From Rhodanobacteraceae bacterium (GTDB lineage Bacteria; Acidobacteriota; Terriglobia; Terriglobales; Acidobacteriaceae), in contig JANXWZ010000112.1 of assembly GCA_025350865.1 (NCBI GenBank), forward strand, positions 1-64,000: 64,000 nt of DNA. The letters run 5' to 3'. This document shows positions 8,269-18,329 of this stretch, piece after piece. The position numbers and the translations under genes were made by a program. The notes under the pieces are model-generated. The model was not told where the DNA came from. It did not search any database and saw only the letters and a program-made list of their open reading frames with translations. Position 1 is the first letter of the stretch. The number at the start of each line of letters is the position of its first letter.

Positions 8269-9855
8269 GTGAATACACCGACAAAAGAAGAAGCAGATCC
8301 CTCCGCTGCGCTGCGGGATGACAACCAAAGTGCGCGGAAGGATGACAAAAGTGTTGAGGCTGCGCCGCAGTTTGTACAGGGGATGGGGCTGTTCTCGGCG
8401 ACTGCGCTGGTGATGGGCTCGATGATCGGGTCGGGGATTTTTCTTGTGCCGGCGGACATGAGCCGGACGCTGGGGTCGCCGGCGCTGCTGATTGCGGCGT
8501 GGCTGCTCACGGCGGCGATGACGATCATCGGGGCGTTGAGCTACGGCGAACTGGCGGCGATGATGCCCAAGGCCGGCGGGCAGTATGTCTATCTGCGCGA
8601 GGGACTGGGGCCGATCTGGGGTTTTCTCTACGGATGGACACTGTTCCTCGTGATCCAGACCGGGACGATTGCGGCGGTGGGCGTGGCGTTTGGGAAGTTT
8701 CTGGGTGTGTTCTTTCCGGCGATCAGCGGGGACCACTGGTTGTGGCATGTAGGCAAAGGGCACGTCGGGCTGAATACGGCGAATCTGGTGGCGATCGGGA
8801 TTCTTACGCTGCTGACTGTCATCAATTCGCTCGGCGTCAAGCTGGGGTCGATGGTGCAGAATGTCTTTACTTCGGCGAAGGTGCTGGCGCTGCTGGGCGT
8901 CGTTGCTGTGGGGTTTATCGCGAAGAATGCTGCAGCGCTGGCGGACAATTTCGGCAAGGGGTGGAGCCAGTTCTGGTACGGGGCCGGACTGGATCAGGTC
9001 CATGTGATTTCGGTGGGATCGTTCTGGCCGGGCACCGTGGATTCACGGGCGATTGTCGGCGCTTTGACGGCGGTTGCGGTGGTGCAGGTGGGGTCGCTGT
9101 TTTCGTCGGATAGCTGGAACAATGTGACGTTCACGGCTGGCGAGATTCGGAATCCGAAGAAAAATCTGCCGCTGTCGCTGGCTCTGGGGACCGGTGTGGT
9201 GCTGCTGCTGTATGTGCTGTGCAACTTCGTCTACCTGGTGGTGCTGCCGCTGGGCGGGGTGGAAGGCGCGGGGACGGTGGTGGGGCGCGGGATCCAGTAT
9301 GCGGCGCAGGACCGCGTAGCTACGGCCGTGATGGAAGTGGCGTTCGGGGCGATGGGCGCAAAGCTGATGGCCGGGGCGATTCTGATCTCTACGTTCGGGT
9401 GCGTCAACGGGATTCTGTTGTCGGGGGCTCGCGTGTATTACGCGATGAGCCAGGATGGGCTTTTCTTCAAATCGGTGGGGAAGCTGAATGAGAAGACGAA
9501 GGCTCCGGTGAACTCGCTGTGGGTGCAATGGGGATGGACGTGCCTGCTGTGTTTGAGCGGGAGCTATGGGGATCTGCTGGATTATGTGATTTTTGCCGTG
9601 CTGATTTTTTATATTTTGACCATTGTGGCTTTGTTCGTACTGCGGGTTAAGAAGCCGCGCTGGCACCGGCCATATAAGGCGTTTGGGTTTCCGTTTTTGC
9701 CGGCCCTGTATATCGTGATGGCGACATGGGTTTCTGTTGTACTCTTGCGATACAAACCTCAGTACACTTGGCCGGGCTTGATTCTGGTTTTGATCGGGGT
9801 TCCGGTGTATTTCGTTTGGAAGCGGCAGGGAGTCGTACCCCAACTCAAACGGTAA
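8269..9855 (+). CDS. APC family amino acid permease
   Basis: GLFSATALVMGSMIGSGIFLVPADM start of APC fold; about 12 hydrophobic segments. Confidence 0.88.
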   Translation: MNTPTKEEADPSAALRDDNQSARKDDKSVEAAPQFVQGMGLFSATALVMGSMIGSGIFLVPADMSRTLGSPALLIAAWLLTAAMTIIGALSYGELAAMMPKAGGQYVYLREGLGPIWGFLYGWTLFLVIQTGTIAAVGVAFGKFLGVFFPAISGDHWLWHVGKGHVGLNTANLVAIGILTLLTVINSLGVKLGSMVQNVFTSAKVLALLGVVAVGFIAKNAAALADNFGKGWSQFWYGAGLDQVHVISVGSFWPGTVDSRAIVGALTAVAVVQVGSLFSSDSWNNVTFTAGEIRNPKKNLPLSLALGTGVVLLLYVLCNFVYLVVLPLGGVEGAGTVVGRGIQYAAQDRVATAVMEVAFGAMGAKLMAGAILISTFGCVNGILLSGARVYYAMSQDGLFFKSVGKLNEKTKAPVNSLWVQWGWTCLLCLSGSYGDLLDYVIFAVLIFYILTIVALFVLRVKKPRWHRPYKAFGFPFLPALYIVMATWVSVVLLRYKPQYTWPGLILVLIGVPVYFVWKRQGVVPQLKR

Positions 9856-9881
9856 GACTGTTTGAGATGGGGCACCCGGAC
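9837..9881 (+). repeat. Palindromic element, copy 3 (encodes the end and stop codon of first permease)
   Basis: accccaactcaaacggtaagactgtttgagatggggcacccggac. Confidence 0.85.
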
Positions 9882-9904
9882 ATTTGAAGGAGAACAGGGG
9901 ACGG

Positions 9905-11494
9905 ATGGCAAATCTTTTTGCGAAGAAGTCGATGGATGTATTGATGGCGGAAGCGAATGAAGAAGGTTCGCAGACCCTCGAGCGCTCGCTTGGCCCCTTT
10001 TCACTGACGGCACTGGGCATTGGAGCTGTCATCGGAGCGGGTATCTTTGTTCTGAGCGGTCTGGGTGCGAAGACGGCGGGTCCGGCTTTGATGCTGGCGT
10101 TTGTCCTCTCCGGGCTGGGATGCGCTTTCGCCGGTCTTTGCTACGCGGAGTTCGCAGCGATGATTCCGCTGGCTGGTTCGGCCTACACCTATGCGTACGC
10201 GACGCTGGGTGAGTTATTCGCCTGGATCATCGGTTGGGATTTAACGCTGGAATACGCCATGGGCGCGAGTACGGTGAGCTCCGGGTGGTCGAACACCTTC
10301 GTGGAGTTTCTGGCCATCTTCCATCTTAGGTTTCCGCTGTGGCTGGCATACGACCATTGGACCGGGCTGAAGCGGGCCTTCGACATTGTTGGGCGGGAGT
10401 CAGTTCATCTGTCGAATCCATCGTTGGTTCCCGGCACCAAACCGTTCAGCGACGCACTCACGGCGTTGCTTGCAAATCCGTCGGCCCAATTGACGGCGAG
10501 CGCACATGCGATGCTTGGAGCGCCTACGATTGGCGGCGTTGAAATTGGCTTCAATTTGCCGGCGTTCCTGATTGCGTTGCTGATCACGACGATCCTTGTG
10601 ATCGGCATCAAGGAGTCGGCGCGATTCAACGCGGGAATCGTGGTGTTGAAGGTTGCGGTGGTCCTGTTCGTGCTCGGACTGGGTTCGCATTATGTGAATA
10701 AGGCCAACTGGGGTTCTGACTGGCACACCTTTGCGCCGTTCGGCGTGGGCGGCATCGGTCTCGCTGCCGGGCTTGTCTTCTTCTCCTACATTGGATTCGA
10801 CGCGGTTTCGACGACAGCCCAGGAGGCAAAGAATCCACAGCGTGATATGCCGATTGGCATCATCGCGTCGCTGGCGATCTGCACGGTACTGTATATCGGC
10901 GTGGCCGCGGTGCTTACCGGGATGGTGTACTGGCCGGAGATCAACGTGGAAGCTCCGATTGTGCGCGCATTCCTCGATCGCAATCTGAACTCAGCGGCGA
11001 ATGTGATCACGATTGGCGCGCTGGCCGGGCTGACGAGCGTTATGCTCGTGATGCTGCTGGGCCAGAGTCGCGTGCTCTACTCCATGGCTAAGGACGGTTT
11101 GCTGCCCAAGGGGTTCTTCGCGGATATCCATCCGAAGTTTCGAACACCATGGAAGGGCACGATTCTTGCCGGGCTGGTCGCGGCGATTGTTGGATCCGTG
11201 ACGCCGATCGATACGATTGGCAAGATGGTCAATATCGGGACGTTATTTGCGTTCGTGATCGTCTGTATCGCGGTGATCATACTGCGAAATAAGGATCCGC
11301 ATCGCGTTCGGCCGTTCCGTACGCCATGGGTGCCTGCCGTTCCGATTCTTGGCATACTGTTCAACGGATACATGATGGTGGAGCTTGGGGCTGCGAACTG
11401 GATACGGCTTATTGTGTGGCTGCTCATAGGACTAGTGGTTTACTTCCTCTACAGCCGGAAACACAGCAAGGTCCAGAAGGCGCTGGGGAATTAG
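9905..11494 (+). CDS. APC family (cationic) amino acid permease
   Basis: LGPFSLTALGIGAVIGAGIFVLSGLGAKTAGPA; FFSYIGFDAVSTTAQEAKNPQRDMPIGI. Confidence 0.88.
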   Translation: MANLFAKKSMDVLMAEANEEGSQTLERSLGPFSLTALGIGAVIGAGIFVLSGLGAKTAGPALMLAFVLSGLGCAFAGLCYAEFAAMIPLAGSAYTYAYATLGELFAWIIGWDLTLEYAMGASTVSSGWSNTFVEFLAIFHLRFPLWLAYDHWTGLKRAFDIVGRESVHLSNPSLVPGTKPFSDALTALLANPSAQLTASAHAMLGAPTIGGVEIGFNLPAFLIALLITTILVIGIKESARFNAGIVVLKVAVVLFVLGLGSHYVNKANWGSDWHTFAPFGVGGIGLAAGLVFFSYIGFDAVSTTAQEAKNPQRDMPIGIIASLAICTVLYIGVAAVLTGMVYWPEINVEAPIVRAFLDRNLNSAANVITIGALAGLTSVMLVMLLGQSRVLYSMAKDGLLPKGFFADIHPKFRTPWKGTILAGLVAAIVGSVTPIDTIGKMVNIGTLFAFVIVCIAVIILRNKDPHRVRPFRTPWVPAVPILGILFNGYMMVELGAANWIRLIVWLLIGLVVYFLYSRKHSKVQKALGN

Positions 11495-11535
11495 AGCGAA
11501 TCTCGTGAAGGTATACCGCCTCTGAAAGACCACTA

Positions 11536-11563
11536 CGGAGATTCTGGCTTCGCCAGAATGCCG
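11536..11563 (+). repeat. Second dispersed hairpin repeat, GGCTTCGCC loop form
   Basis: cggagattctggcttcgccagaatgcc. Confidence 0.7.
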
Positions 11564-11732
11564 TCGCTGGTTGGTTGACTGTATAGCAGCTGGAAAATCG
11601 ATCCAGCCGCCGGTCTGGTGTCGATTGAGCGCCCGGTCTTCGGATCGGGCGTTTCTGCGTCTGAGTTTGGACAGGAACGATTTATCAACTTATAGCCTGG
11701 TAGCTGTCAGCTTACAGCTTTCGAGACGGATG

Positions 11733-14318
11733 TCAGATCGTTGGCTTTGCGATACGGGTTGGACTGGGCGGTGGGGTGGCCGTGTCGGTTTGTACATTCA
11801 GAGTGACCTGCTGGGTGCTCGCCGGGTCGTCGCGGAGGTGCATGTAAAGGACGACCGGCTGGGTGTTGGCGGGTGGGTGTGGGATCGCCAGGGAGGTGTC
11901 GACGAAGCCTTCAGGGACCTTGGTCGGAGTGGCGAAGTTGGAGTCGAGCGAGATGGTGTCCACGAGGTACAGGGACGCGCCGCTGAGGGTGCAGGTGGCG
12001 GTTGGGTCGACGGGGCAGACGAGGGTGCTGAAGGTTGGGAGGCGGACGATGGTGGTGAGCGGGATCCAGTCGCCGGGGGTGCCGTCCGGGGCGATGGGAC
12101 GCAGGTGGAACGCGCCGAAGGTGCTGGGGCCGAAGGTCTTGAGGGGATCGAAGGTGGCAAGGAGGCTGTGGGCGTCCTGCAGGACGAGCGAGCCGTTGGC
12201 AACTGAGAGCGTGGTATGGAGAGCTTCGGTGGGGTCGTCGGCCTGGGAGGCGATTTCAACTGTCCCGGCGCGGGGGAAGGGGGATTTCGACTTGAGGAAA
12301 AAAGTGAGTTGGGAGCCGAGGGCGAGGTCTTCGGAGTTGCCGAGGTCTACGCCTCCGCTGGTGGGTTGGGTGACTCTACGGGTGAGGATTGAGACCGATG
12401 GCCTTGCAGCGAGGACTAGCGTGGAGACGGGGACGGAGCGGCCGTCGCGCAGGTGAACCTCGGCGAAGAGTTTGTCGCTGGGGCGGAGCGCTGGGGGCTT
12501 GGCATCGGCGGAGAGATTGAGCGTGAGGGATTTTCCGTCTGACTCTTTCGGTTCCGGGATGTAAGTAAGGTCTTTGATCGTGAGGGACTTGACCTGGTCG
12601 AGGCTGGCACCGGTGAGTACCGCAGTGCTATCGCCGGCGTGGAGCAGCAGGGTCTCGACCCGTGCGGGTTCGACGAAGGCTGTGGCCGAGATGAAGTCCG
12701 AGGTAGTGATGCCGAACTGCTTGATCGCCAGACGGATCGTGCCGGGTGCTGTGTCGCGGGGGAGGGTGAGTCCGACCTCAATGGGTGCTGGCGATGTGTT
12801 TTTTTGAGGCTCTTTGTCGTTATGGGAGAGCTTCCAGTCGACCTTGGTGTCGACGGGTTCGAGTGCAATGGATTGGACGCAGGCTGTGCCGGATGCGGTG
12901 AGTTGGAGATGGTTGGGGTGGCCGACAATGAGAGTGTCGGGATCGGCTATGGCGGATTTGGACGGCAAGATGTGCCAGCCGCTCCCGGGGACCTGCTGAA
13001 GCGGCAGGGTGGGGCCGGTGAAGTGATCGAAACCCCACATGCCCTCGATGGTTCCGGTGAGTGGGCCGTCCCTGGGGATTGAGGAGCCCACCTCTATCGA
13101 TGAGGCCGATTGAGGTGGGGTACCCGTAGATTTTGGGAGTTCCTTGCGTTCCGGGGTAGGTGGGGCAAGGACCAGGCCTCCCTGAAAGGGGTTGGGAGCG
13201 AGAGGTATCTCCTTCCTGGCGGGCGTATTGAGGTGGAGGACGAGGTCGTGGGCGAAGCCGGTGGAGAAGACGAGTGGTGCACCTTCGATGGGGAGAGCAA
13301 CCTGCGGGTCGAGGAGGCAGGATACACGGTTGGGGTCGACGGGCCGAAGCGGTGGTGGCAGGGTTTTTTGAACCGCAGGCAGGCCGATGACGATGACGGA
13401 CTTGGGATTGTTGAAGCTCGGCGGCGTGTTCAGACGGAGGTCGAGGCTCTCGCGAGCCGTGTCGGCGGTAGGAAAGGCGATCGCGGGGATGTACTGGTAC
13501 TTCGCGGTGTGGAGGCCGCTAGTGAGGCGAACGAGATCCACAATGGCGCCTACATAGGCCGAGTAGGTTCCGCCACCGGCAACGCTGGTGTAGGAGGCGG
13601 CGGTGATGAAGTCGGAGGTGGGTCCGGTGGAGAGCGCTGTCGCGATGGTCTGGGCATGGCCGTCGTCGAGCAGGGTCTGGGTGCCGGTCTGGGTGAGGCA
13701 GGTGTACTGCTGGTCGAGAGGGCGCTTGGCGCAGTCTGGGTTGGGTTTGAGGGCAAGGGTCCGGGCGAGGAGATCTGAGTGTTCCTGGAGAGCCTTGGTG
13801 TCGCCGGGCGGGACCTGCTTCATCGCGTCAACATATTTTTCGATGCGGCCCTGCTCGAAGCTGGCTTCGGCGAGATCCTGCGAGGCGCGGACGAAGACTC
13901 CGGGACGACCCTTGACGGCGGAGCGCAGGGTGCTAAAGTCACCACCGGTTTCAGGGGCGAGGAAGAGGATCGCTTGCTGGGCCTCGTCGGGGACCGTGAT
14001 GGTAACGCCCTCTTCCCGGACTTTCTTGTCCCAGGTTTCGATCCGGATGAACCAGGTATCGGGGGGCGGGTTGGTGGTGCCGCGGAGGAAGGTGGCGATC
14101 AGGAGGTAACGGACGGATTGGGTGGGGGGCAGGTTCGGGTGCAGCCAAATCTGGTCTTTTGGCTGAAGGTTGGGGACCGAAGCAATGGGGAGGGTGACTC
14201 CGTTGCGGGTGACGCGAATATCGATTTTGGGGCCGGGGAGGTCGAACCGGGCCTGGGCGAAAGCAGCGGAGGCCGTGAGGAGTGACAGGGCGGCAAGGCG
14301 TCGGAACATTCTGGCCAT
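11733..14318 (-). CDS. Large secreted protein of unknown function (861 aa)
   Basis: Long ORF with signal peptide MARMFRRLAALSLLTASAAFAQA; no recognised motif. Confidence 0.7.
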   Translation of the reverse strand: MARMFRRLAALSLLTASAAFAQARFDLPGPKIDIRVTRNGVTLPIASVPNLQPKDQIWLHPNLPPTQSVRYLLIATFLRGTTNPPPDTWFIRIETWDKKVREEGVTITVPDEAQQAILFLAPETGGDFSTLRSAVKGRPGVFVRASQDLAEASFEQGRIEKYVDAMKQVPPGDTKALQEHSDLLARTLALKPNPDCAKRPLDQQYTCLTQTGTQTLLDDGHAQTIATALSTGPTSDFITAASYTSVAGGGTYSAYVGAIVDLVRLTSGLHTAKYQYIPAIAFPTADTARESLDLRLNTPPSFNNPKSVIVIGLPAVQKTLPPPLRPVDPNRVSCLLDPQVALPIEGAPLVFSTGFAHDLVLHLNTPARKEIPLAPNPFQGGLVLAPPTPERKELPKSTGTPPQSASSIEVGSSIPRDGPLTGTIEGMWGFDHFTGPTLPLQQVPGSGWHILPSKSAIADPDTLIVGHPNHLQLTASGTACVQSIALEPVDTKVDWKLSHNDKEPQKNTSPAPIEVGLTLPRDTAPGTIRLAIKQFGITTSDFISATAFVEPARVETLLLHAGDSTAVLTGASLDQVKSLTIKDLTYIPEPKESDGKSLTLNLSADAKPPALRPSDKLFAEVHLRDGRSVPVSTLVLAARPSVSILTRRVTQPTSGGVDLGNSEDLALGSQLTFFLKSKSPFPRAGTVEIASQADDPTEALHTTLSVANGSLVLQDAHSLLATFDPLKTFGPSTFGAFHLRPIAPDGTPGDWIPLTTIVRLPTFSTLVCPVDPTATCTLSGASLYLVDTISLDSNFATPTKVPEGFVDTSLAIPHPPANTQPVVLYMHLRDDPASTQQVTLNVQTDTATPPPSPTRIAKPTI
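13090..13133 (+). repeat. Palindromic element, copy 4 (inside the 861-aa secreted protein gene)
   Basis: cccacctctatcgatgaggccgattgaggtggggtacccgtag. Confidence 0.8.
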
Positions 14319-14427
14319 AGTTCCAGTTTAGACGCTTTGGGTGGCCGATTGAGCCGCTTGAGAGGTAGTTGAGGCGGACAATAAAAAGTTGCGGTGAGAA
14401 GGGCGAAATGTATGGGTGAGGGCGGGT

Positions 14428-14491
14428 TCGTCGGGGTCCTTTGACCGCGTCTGGCGCAAACTGCGCGCCAGACTTCGCTCAGGATGACAGA
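14428..14491 (+). repeat. Long-form hairpin repeat, second copy
   Basis: cgtcggggtcctttgaccgcgtctggcgcaaactgcgcgccagacttcgctcaggatgacag. Confidence 0.75.
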
Positions 14492-14502
14492 GTTTCGTTG
14501 AT

Positions 14503-17328
14503 CTAGTTGAGGTTTTTGTAGTTGAGGATGGTGTTGAACATCATGCGGAATTCGCCGACGTTCTGCCAGCGCCAGATCGGGTTGGTGGTGAAAAGGATGA
14601 TCTGGCCTTTGCCGACCGCCGTGCGGACAATTGCGGCGCGGCCTTTTATTTCGTCGGCTCCGTTGAAAAGGCCGCTGAGAACGGACTTGTCGCCGCCGGG
14701 GTATCGCATCAGGACGTCGGATTTGTCCTGTTCGGCGTCGAGTCGGAAGAGAGGGCCGTTGGCGTAGCGCACGGGGACTGTCGGGGTGGAGTAGCCATAG
14801 AAGATTGGGTTGGTGGGCTGGGTAATGGTGGCCTCGACGATTGGGCCCGGGGCGTAGAGCTTTGCAGTCGGCGCGGTCGTATCGATTTTGGGGGTGATGC
14901 CGAAGTCGGATGGCAGGGAACTGGAGGCTCCTAGGGTGACTAGCAGGCCGCCAGATTCGACGAACTTCTGGAATTCGCCGACGCCCTGGACGCCCATGCC
15001 GCCGGTGATGTCGTCGGACGAGCCGTATTCGCCGAGGAATTTGAACTCGGCAGTTTTGGTGTAGGCGAGCGGGGTCTTGGATTTGGGGATGTCAGTGACC
15101 AGGGCCTTCGAGTTGCGGGCCTGGGTGGGAATGATGATGAGGTCGTACTTGTCTTTCAGGCCGCCGGCTAGGACCTGCTCTTTGAAGATGAGGTCGTAGG
15201 GGACGCGGTACTGATCGAATGTAAAGCGGACCCAGCCTACGTCCTGGGTGCCGTTCCAGGTGCTGAAGATGGCGAGACGGGGGAGCGCGGCAGGGTGGGT
15301 GGCGACGGTGGGCTTGGCGGTGAGGGCGATGGCGTCAAGGCCTAGTGAGATTGCGGCTTCTTTGAGTTGCGAGAAAGCTGAGGCAGGGATGAGGAAGGAA
15401 CCAGCGGGGATGTTGGTCGGGCCGGACTTGAAGGAGGCTTCGGCAATTTGGATATCGGTGTCTTTGAGCGCGTAGCGGAGGGTGATGAAGTTGGGTGAGC
15501 CGTGGTCGGGGATGACATAGAAGTCCGTGGCCTTGGTCCCACTCATCGACGATGAGGCTGTCGATGAATGGGGCACGGATTTGTTTCCGGATTCGGAGAT
15601 GTTGGAGGGTGGGGTGTATTGGTCGACGAGAATTGTGGGCGCGTCGAGGATGGATTTGTCGGCGATGGGGGTGATGGTGGTGCGGGTCATCAGACCCATG
15701 GTCCAGGCGGAGTCGTCGTAGGTGGTGAGTTCGGGGTCGGGGTCGACCTGTTTGCCGAGGAGCGTTTTGGCGAGGCGGCCGTAGGGTTGGTTGGACTTAA
15801 TGACGAGCGAGCCGGCGGGGTATGTACCTTCCTTGACCTTGATTTCGGCGGTTGCGCGGCCGACTTCAATGCCCTGCAGCCGCATGATGTCCGTGACGAA
15901 GGCTACGCGGGTCATATCTTCCTGGTCGGCGGGGAGCACGAAGGCATAGGGGGCTTCGGTTTCGCCGGAGCGGATAGAGTTGCGGGACTTGGTGTAGAAG
16001 TTTTCGAGGATGACCTGCGGGATTGAGGAGGCGAGTTGCAGTGACGTGAGGACGCCGGTTTCGGCGTAGTTGGTGTTGTTGCGCATGGACCAGACGACTT
16101 CTTTGTAAGGCGGGCTGGGGCGATACCACTGGCGCTTGCTGTAGTCGTTTGCACCGCCGCCACCGGGGCCGGAGACGGCTGGGTTGGGCGGGGCGGAGAT
16201 GGTGCGCTTTAGCGTGGATGCGCCAGCGTTGCCGAAGATCTCGTAGAAGCGCATCAGGCCGTTGTGGTTGGTGGACATGATGGCCACGTAGCCGGGGGAC
16301 CAGGCATCGACGTAGCCGTGGTTCCAGACGCCGGGCATGCCGTATTTGGTGAGCTGGGCCATGTCCCAGTTGGCGAACATGGGAAGTTCGGCGTAGACGA
16401 TGGGGTCCCAGAGTGGGTTTTGGGGCGACTGGCCGCTGTAGGCGTAGAGGAAGGGGACCGACTCATGCAGGTCGTGCATAATGGGCGGGTGGAAGTCGAG
16501 ATACCACTTGAGGAAGTTCTGGTTGGCGAGGCCGGCGTAGTTGATGTCGCGGTTGTCGTCGTGCTTGGTGTACTTGCCCCAGTAGGGGACGCCGGACATT
16601 TTTTCGTATTCGGTGACGTCAACGTTGTAGCGCAGGTACCAGTCGATGGAGCGGTCGCGACCATCGGGATCGGCGACGGGCATGATGGCGACGATGACGT
16701 TGTCGCGAATCTTCTTGATGAGGTCTGAGTCTTCGACGGTGATGCGGTAGGCGAGCTCCATCAGCATCTCGGGTGGGCCAAGTTCGGCGCTGTGCAGGCC
16801 GCCGGAGAGGGTGTAGATGGGCTTGGTTTGCGCGATGATCTCTTTGGCCTGGTCGTCGGTAAGGCCGCGGGGATCGGCGAGGCGGGCGAGGTTTTTGCGA
16901 TTGACGTCGAGGTTGGCGATGGAGTCTTCGGAGCCTACGAAGACGATGATCGAGTCGCGGCCTTCTTCCGTTTTTCCGATGTTGATGATCTTGACGCGCG
17001 GCGAGGCAGACGCAAGTGCCTGGTAGTAGCGGAGGACGTCGGCGTAGTAGGTGAGGCGTTTGGGTTCGCCTATGTGGTGGCCGAGGATGGCTTTGGGGGA
17101 GGGGATTGTCGCCGATGTGGGGAGATGGTCTACGAGGGGGCTGGAGAACTCGGGCTTGGTGGTCCACTGCTTGACCTGCGCGGCGAAGTCGGGGTCCATG
17201 GGCTGCTGGGAGTGGGCTGGCACGGCGATGAGGGCAGCAGCGAGGACGAGCAGGGAAGACTTCAGCATGGACGCAGGACTCCGGGCTTGTTGGGGCTTGG
17301 GTTTGTGGACTTTTGGGAAGGCTATCAC
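14503..17328 (-). CDS. Secreted M14 family zinc carboxypeptidase-like protein
   Basis: Signal peptide; SGGLHSAELGPPEMLMELAYR (HxxE-type zinc ligands) and NVIVAIMPVADPDGRDR; C-terminal region unassigned. Likely Met at or downstream of the ORF start. Confidence 0.8.
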   Translation of the reverse strand: MIAFPKVHKPKPQQARSPASMLKSSLLVLAAALIAVPAHSQQPMDPDFAAQVKQWTTKPEFSSPLVDHLPTSATIPSPKAILGHHIGEPKRLTYYADVLRYYQALASASPRVKIINIGKTEEGRDSIIVFVGSEDSIANLDVNRKNLARLADPRGLTDDQAKEIIAQTKPIYTLSGGLHSAELGPPEMLMELAYRITVEDSDLIKKIRDNVIVAIMPVADPDGRDRSIDWYLRYNVDVTEYEKMSGVPYWGKYTKHDDNRDINYAGLANQNFLKWYLDFHPPIMHDLHESVPFLYAYSGQSPQNPLWDPIVYAELPMFANWDMAQLTKYGMPGVWNHGYVDAWSPGYVAIMSTNHNGLMRFYEIFGNAGASTLKRTISAPPNPAVSGPGGGGANDYSKRQWYRPSPPYKEVVWSMRNNTNYAETGVLTSLQLASSIPQVILENFYTKSRNSIRSGETEAPYAFVLPADQEDMTRVAFVTDIMRLQGIEVGRATAEIKVKEGTYPAGSLVIKSNQPYGRLAKTLLGKQVDPDPELTTYDDSAWTMGLMTRTTITPIADKSILDAPTILVDQYTPPSNISESGNKSVPHSSTASSSMSGTKATDFYVIPDHGSPNFITLRYALKDTDIQIAEASFKSGPTNIPAGSFLIPASAFSQLKEAAISLGLDAIALTAKPTVATHPAALPRLAIFSTWNGTQDVGWVRFTFDQYRVPYDLIFKEQVLAGGLKDKYDLIIIPTQARNSKALVTDIPKSKTPLAYTKTAEFKFLGEYGSSDDITGGMGVQGVGEFQKFVESGGLLVTLGASSSLPSDFGITPKIDTTAPTAKLYAPGPIVEATITQPTNPIFYGYSTPTVPVRYANGPLFRLDAEQDKSDVLMRYPGGDKSVLSGLFNGADEIKGRAAIVRTAVGKGQIILFTTNPIWRWQNVGEFRMMFNTILNYKNLN
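15538..15577 (+). repeat. Palindromic element, copy 5 (inside M14 peptidase gene)
   Basis: tcccactcatcgacgatgaggctgtcgatgaatggggcacgga. Confidence 0.8.
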
Positions 17329-17352
17329 AGGGGGGCGGTGGGATCGTTCGAA

Positions 17353-17396
17353 CCCACCTCAATCCCGATGAGGGCGGGATTGAGATGGGGCACCCT
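17353..17396 (+). repeat. Palindromic element, copy 6
   Basis: acccacctcaatcccgatgagggcgggattgagatggggcaccc. Confidence 0.85.
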
Positions 17397-17411
17397 GAAG
17401 GTTGGGGTAGG

Positions 17412-18326
17412 ATGTTGGGCATGAAGATGCTGGGGTTGATTGGGTTGTTGATGTTGGGTTCGGTTGCGATGGCGCAGCAACACACCATGCTGCTTTGGCC
17501 TGAGGGCACGCCGGAGCCGAGCCATCTTACCGGGTCGGAGCGGGATACGACACTTGCTGAGCCCGCGATCGTGGCGGGGAAGCCGATCATTGGCCTGACC
17601 AATGTCGATAGGCCGAGTCTGGCGGTGTATCCACCTCCCGAGGGTATGAATGGCGGGGCGGCGGCGCTGGTGTTTCCGGGCGGCGGGTATCGGCTGCTGG
17701 CGATGGACCTGGAAGGGACTGAGGTTTGCGCGTGGCTGAACTCGCTAGGGATGACGTGCGTGCTGGTGAAGTACCGGGTTCCTGAGACGGGACATTATCC
17801 GGAGAACACGGAGGATTTGGAGGATGCGCAGCAGGCGATGCGACTAACGCGGAAGTATGCGTCGGGGTGGGGGATCGATCCAAAGAGGATTGGGGTGCTG
17901 GGGTTTTCGGCTGGCGCACACCTGGCGGTGACACTAAGTACGCATCCTGATTTTCAGGGGAAAAATGTTGCGGCTTCGACCGTCGATGCAAGGCCGAACT
18001 TCCAGATGATTATTTATCCGGCGTATACGTCGCTACCGGACGACAAGGTGCCGGAAGCTATCGCGCCGACGGCGGCTGTTCCTCCGACATTTCTGGTGCA
18101 GGCCGAGAATGACTATGGGGCTAAAGTCGAGAGCTCGGTTGACTACTTTCTGGCTTTAAAGAATGCCAAGGTTCCCGCGGAGATGCATATCTACGCCGAG
18201 GGCGGGCATGGGTTTGGGTTGCGGCCCACGGATGCTCCGGTGGCGATGAAGTGGCCGATACTGGCGGCGGAGTGGCTACAGACGATTCAAATGCTGGGGC
18301 CGTTGGGGACGGTGTGGAAACCCTGA
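17412..18326 (+). CDS. Secreted alpha/beta hydrolase (esterase/BD-FAE-like)
   Basis: Signal peptide; ALVFPGGGYRLLAMDLEGTEV, IGVLGFSAGAHLAVTLS nucleophile elbow, GGHGFGLR. Confidence 0.85.
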   Translation: MLGMKMLGLIGLLMLGSVAMAQQHTMLLWPEGTPEPSHLTGSERDTTLAEPAIVAGKPIIGLTNVDRPSLAVYPPPEGMNGGAAALVFPGGGYRLLAMDLEGTEVCAWLNSLGMTCVLVKYRVPETGHYPENTEDLEDAQQAMRLTRKYASGWGIDPKRIGVLGFSAGAHLAVTLSTHPDFQGKNVAASTVDARPNFQMIIYPAYTSLPDDKVPEAIAPTAAVPPTFLVQAENDYGAKVESSVDYFLALKNAKVPAEMHIYAEGGHGFGLRPTDAPVAMKWPILAAEWLQTIQMLGPLGTVWKP

Positions 18327-18329
18327 CGG

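Noticed and set aside
8005-10032. 332-aa and 329-aa minus-strand ORFs
   Set aside because: Antisense to thiE and the APC permeases; Arg/His/Pro-rich with no family signal.
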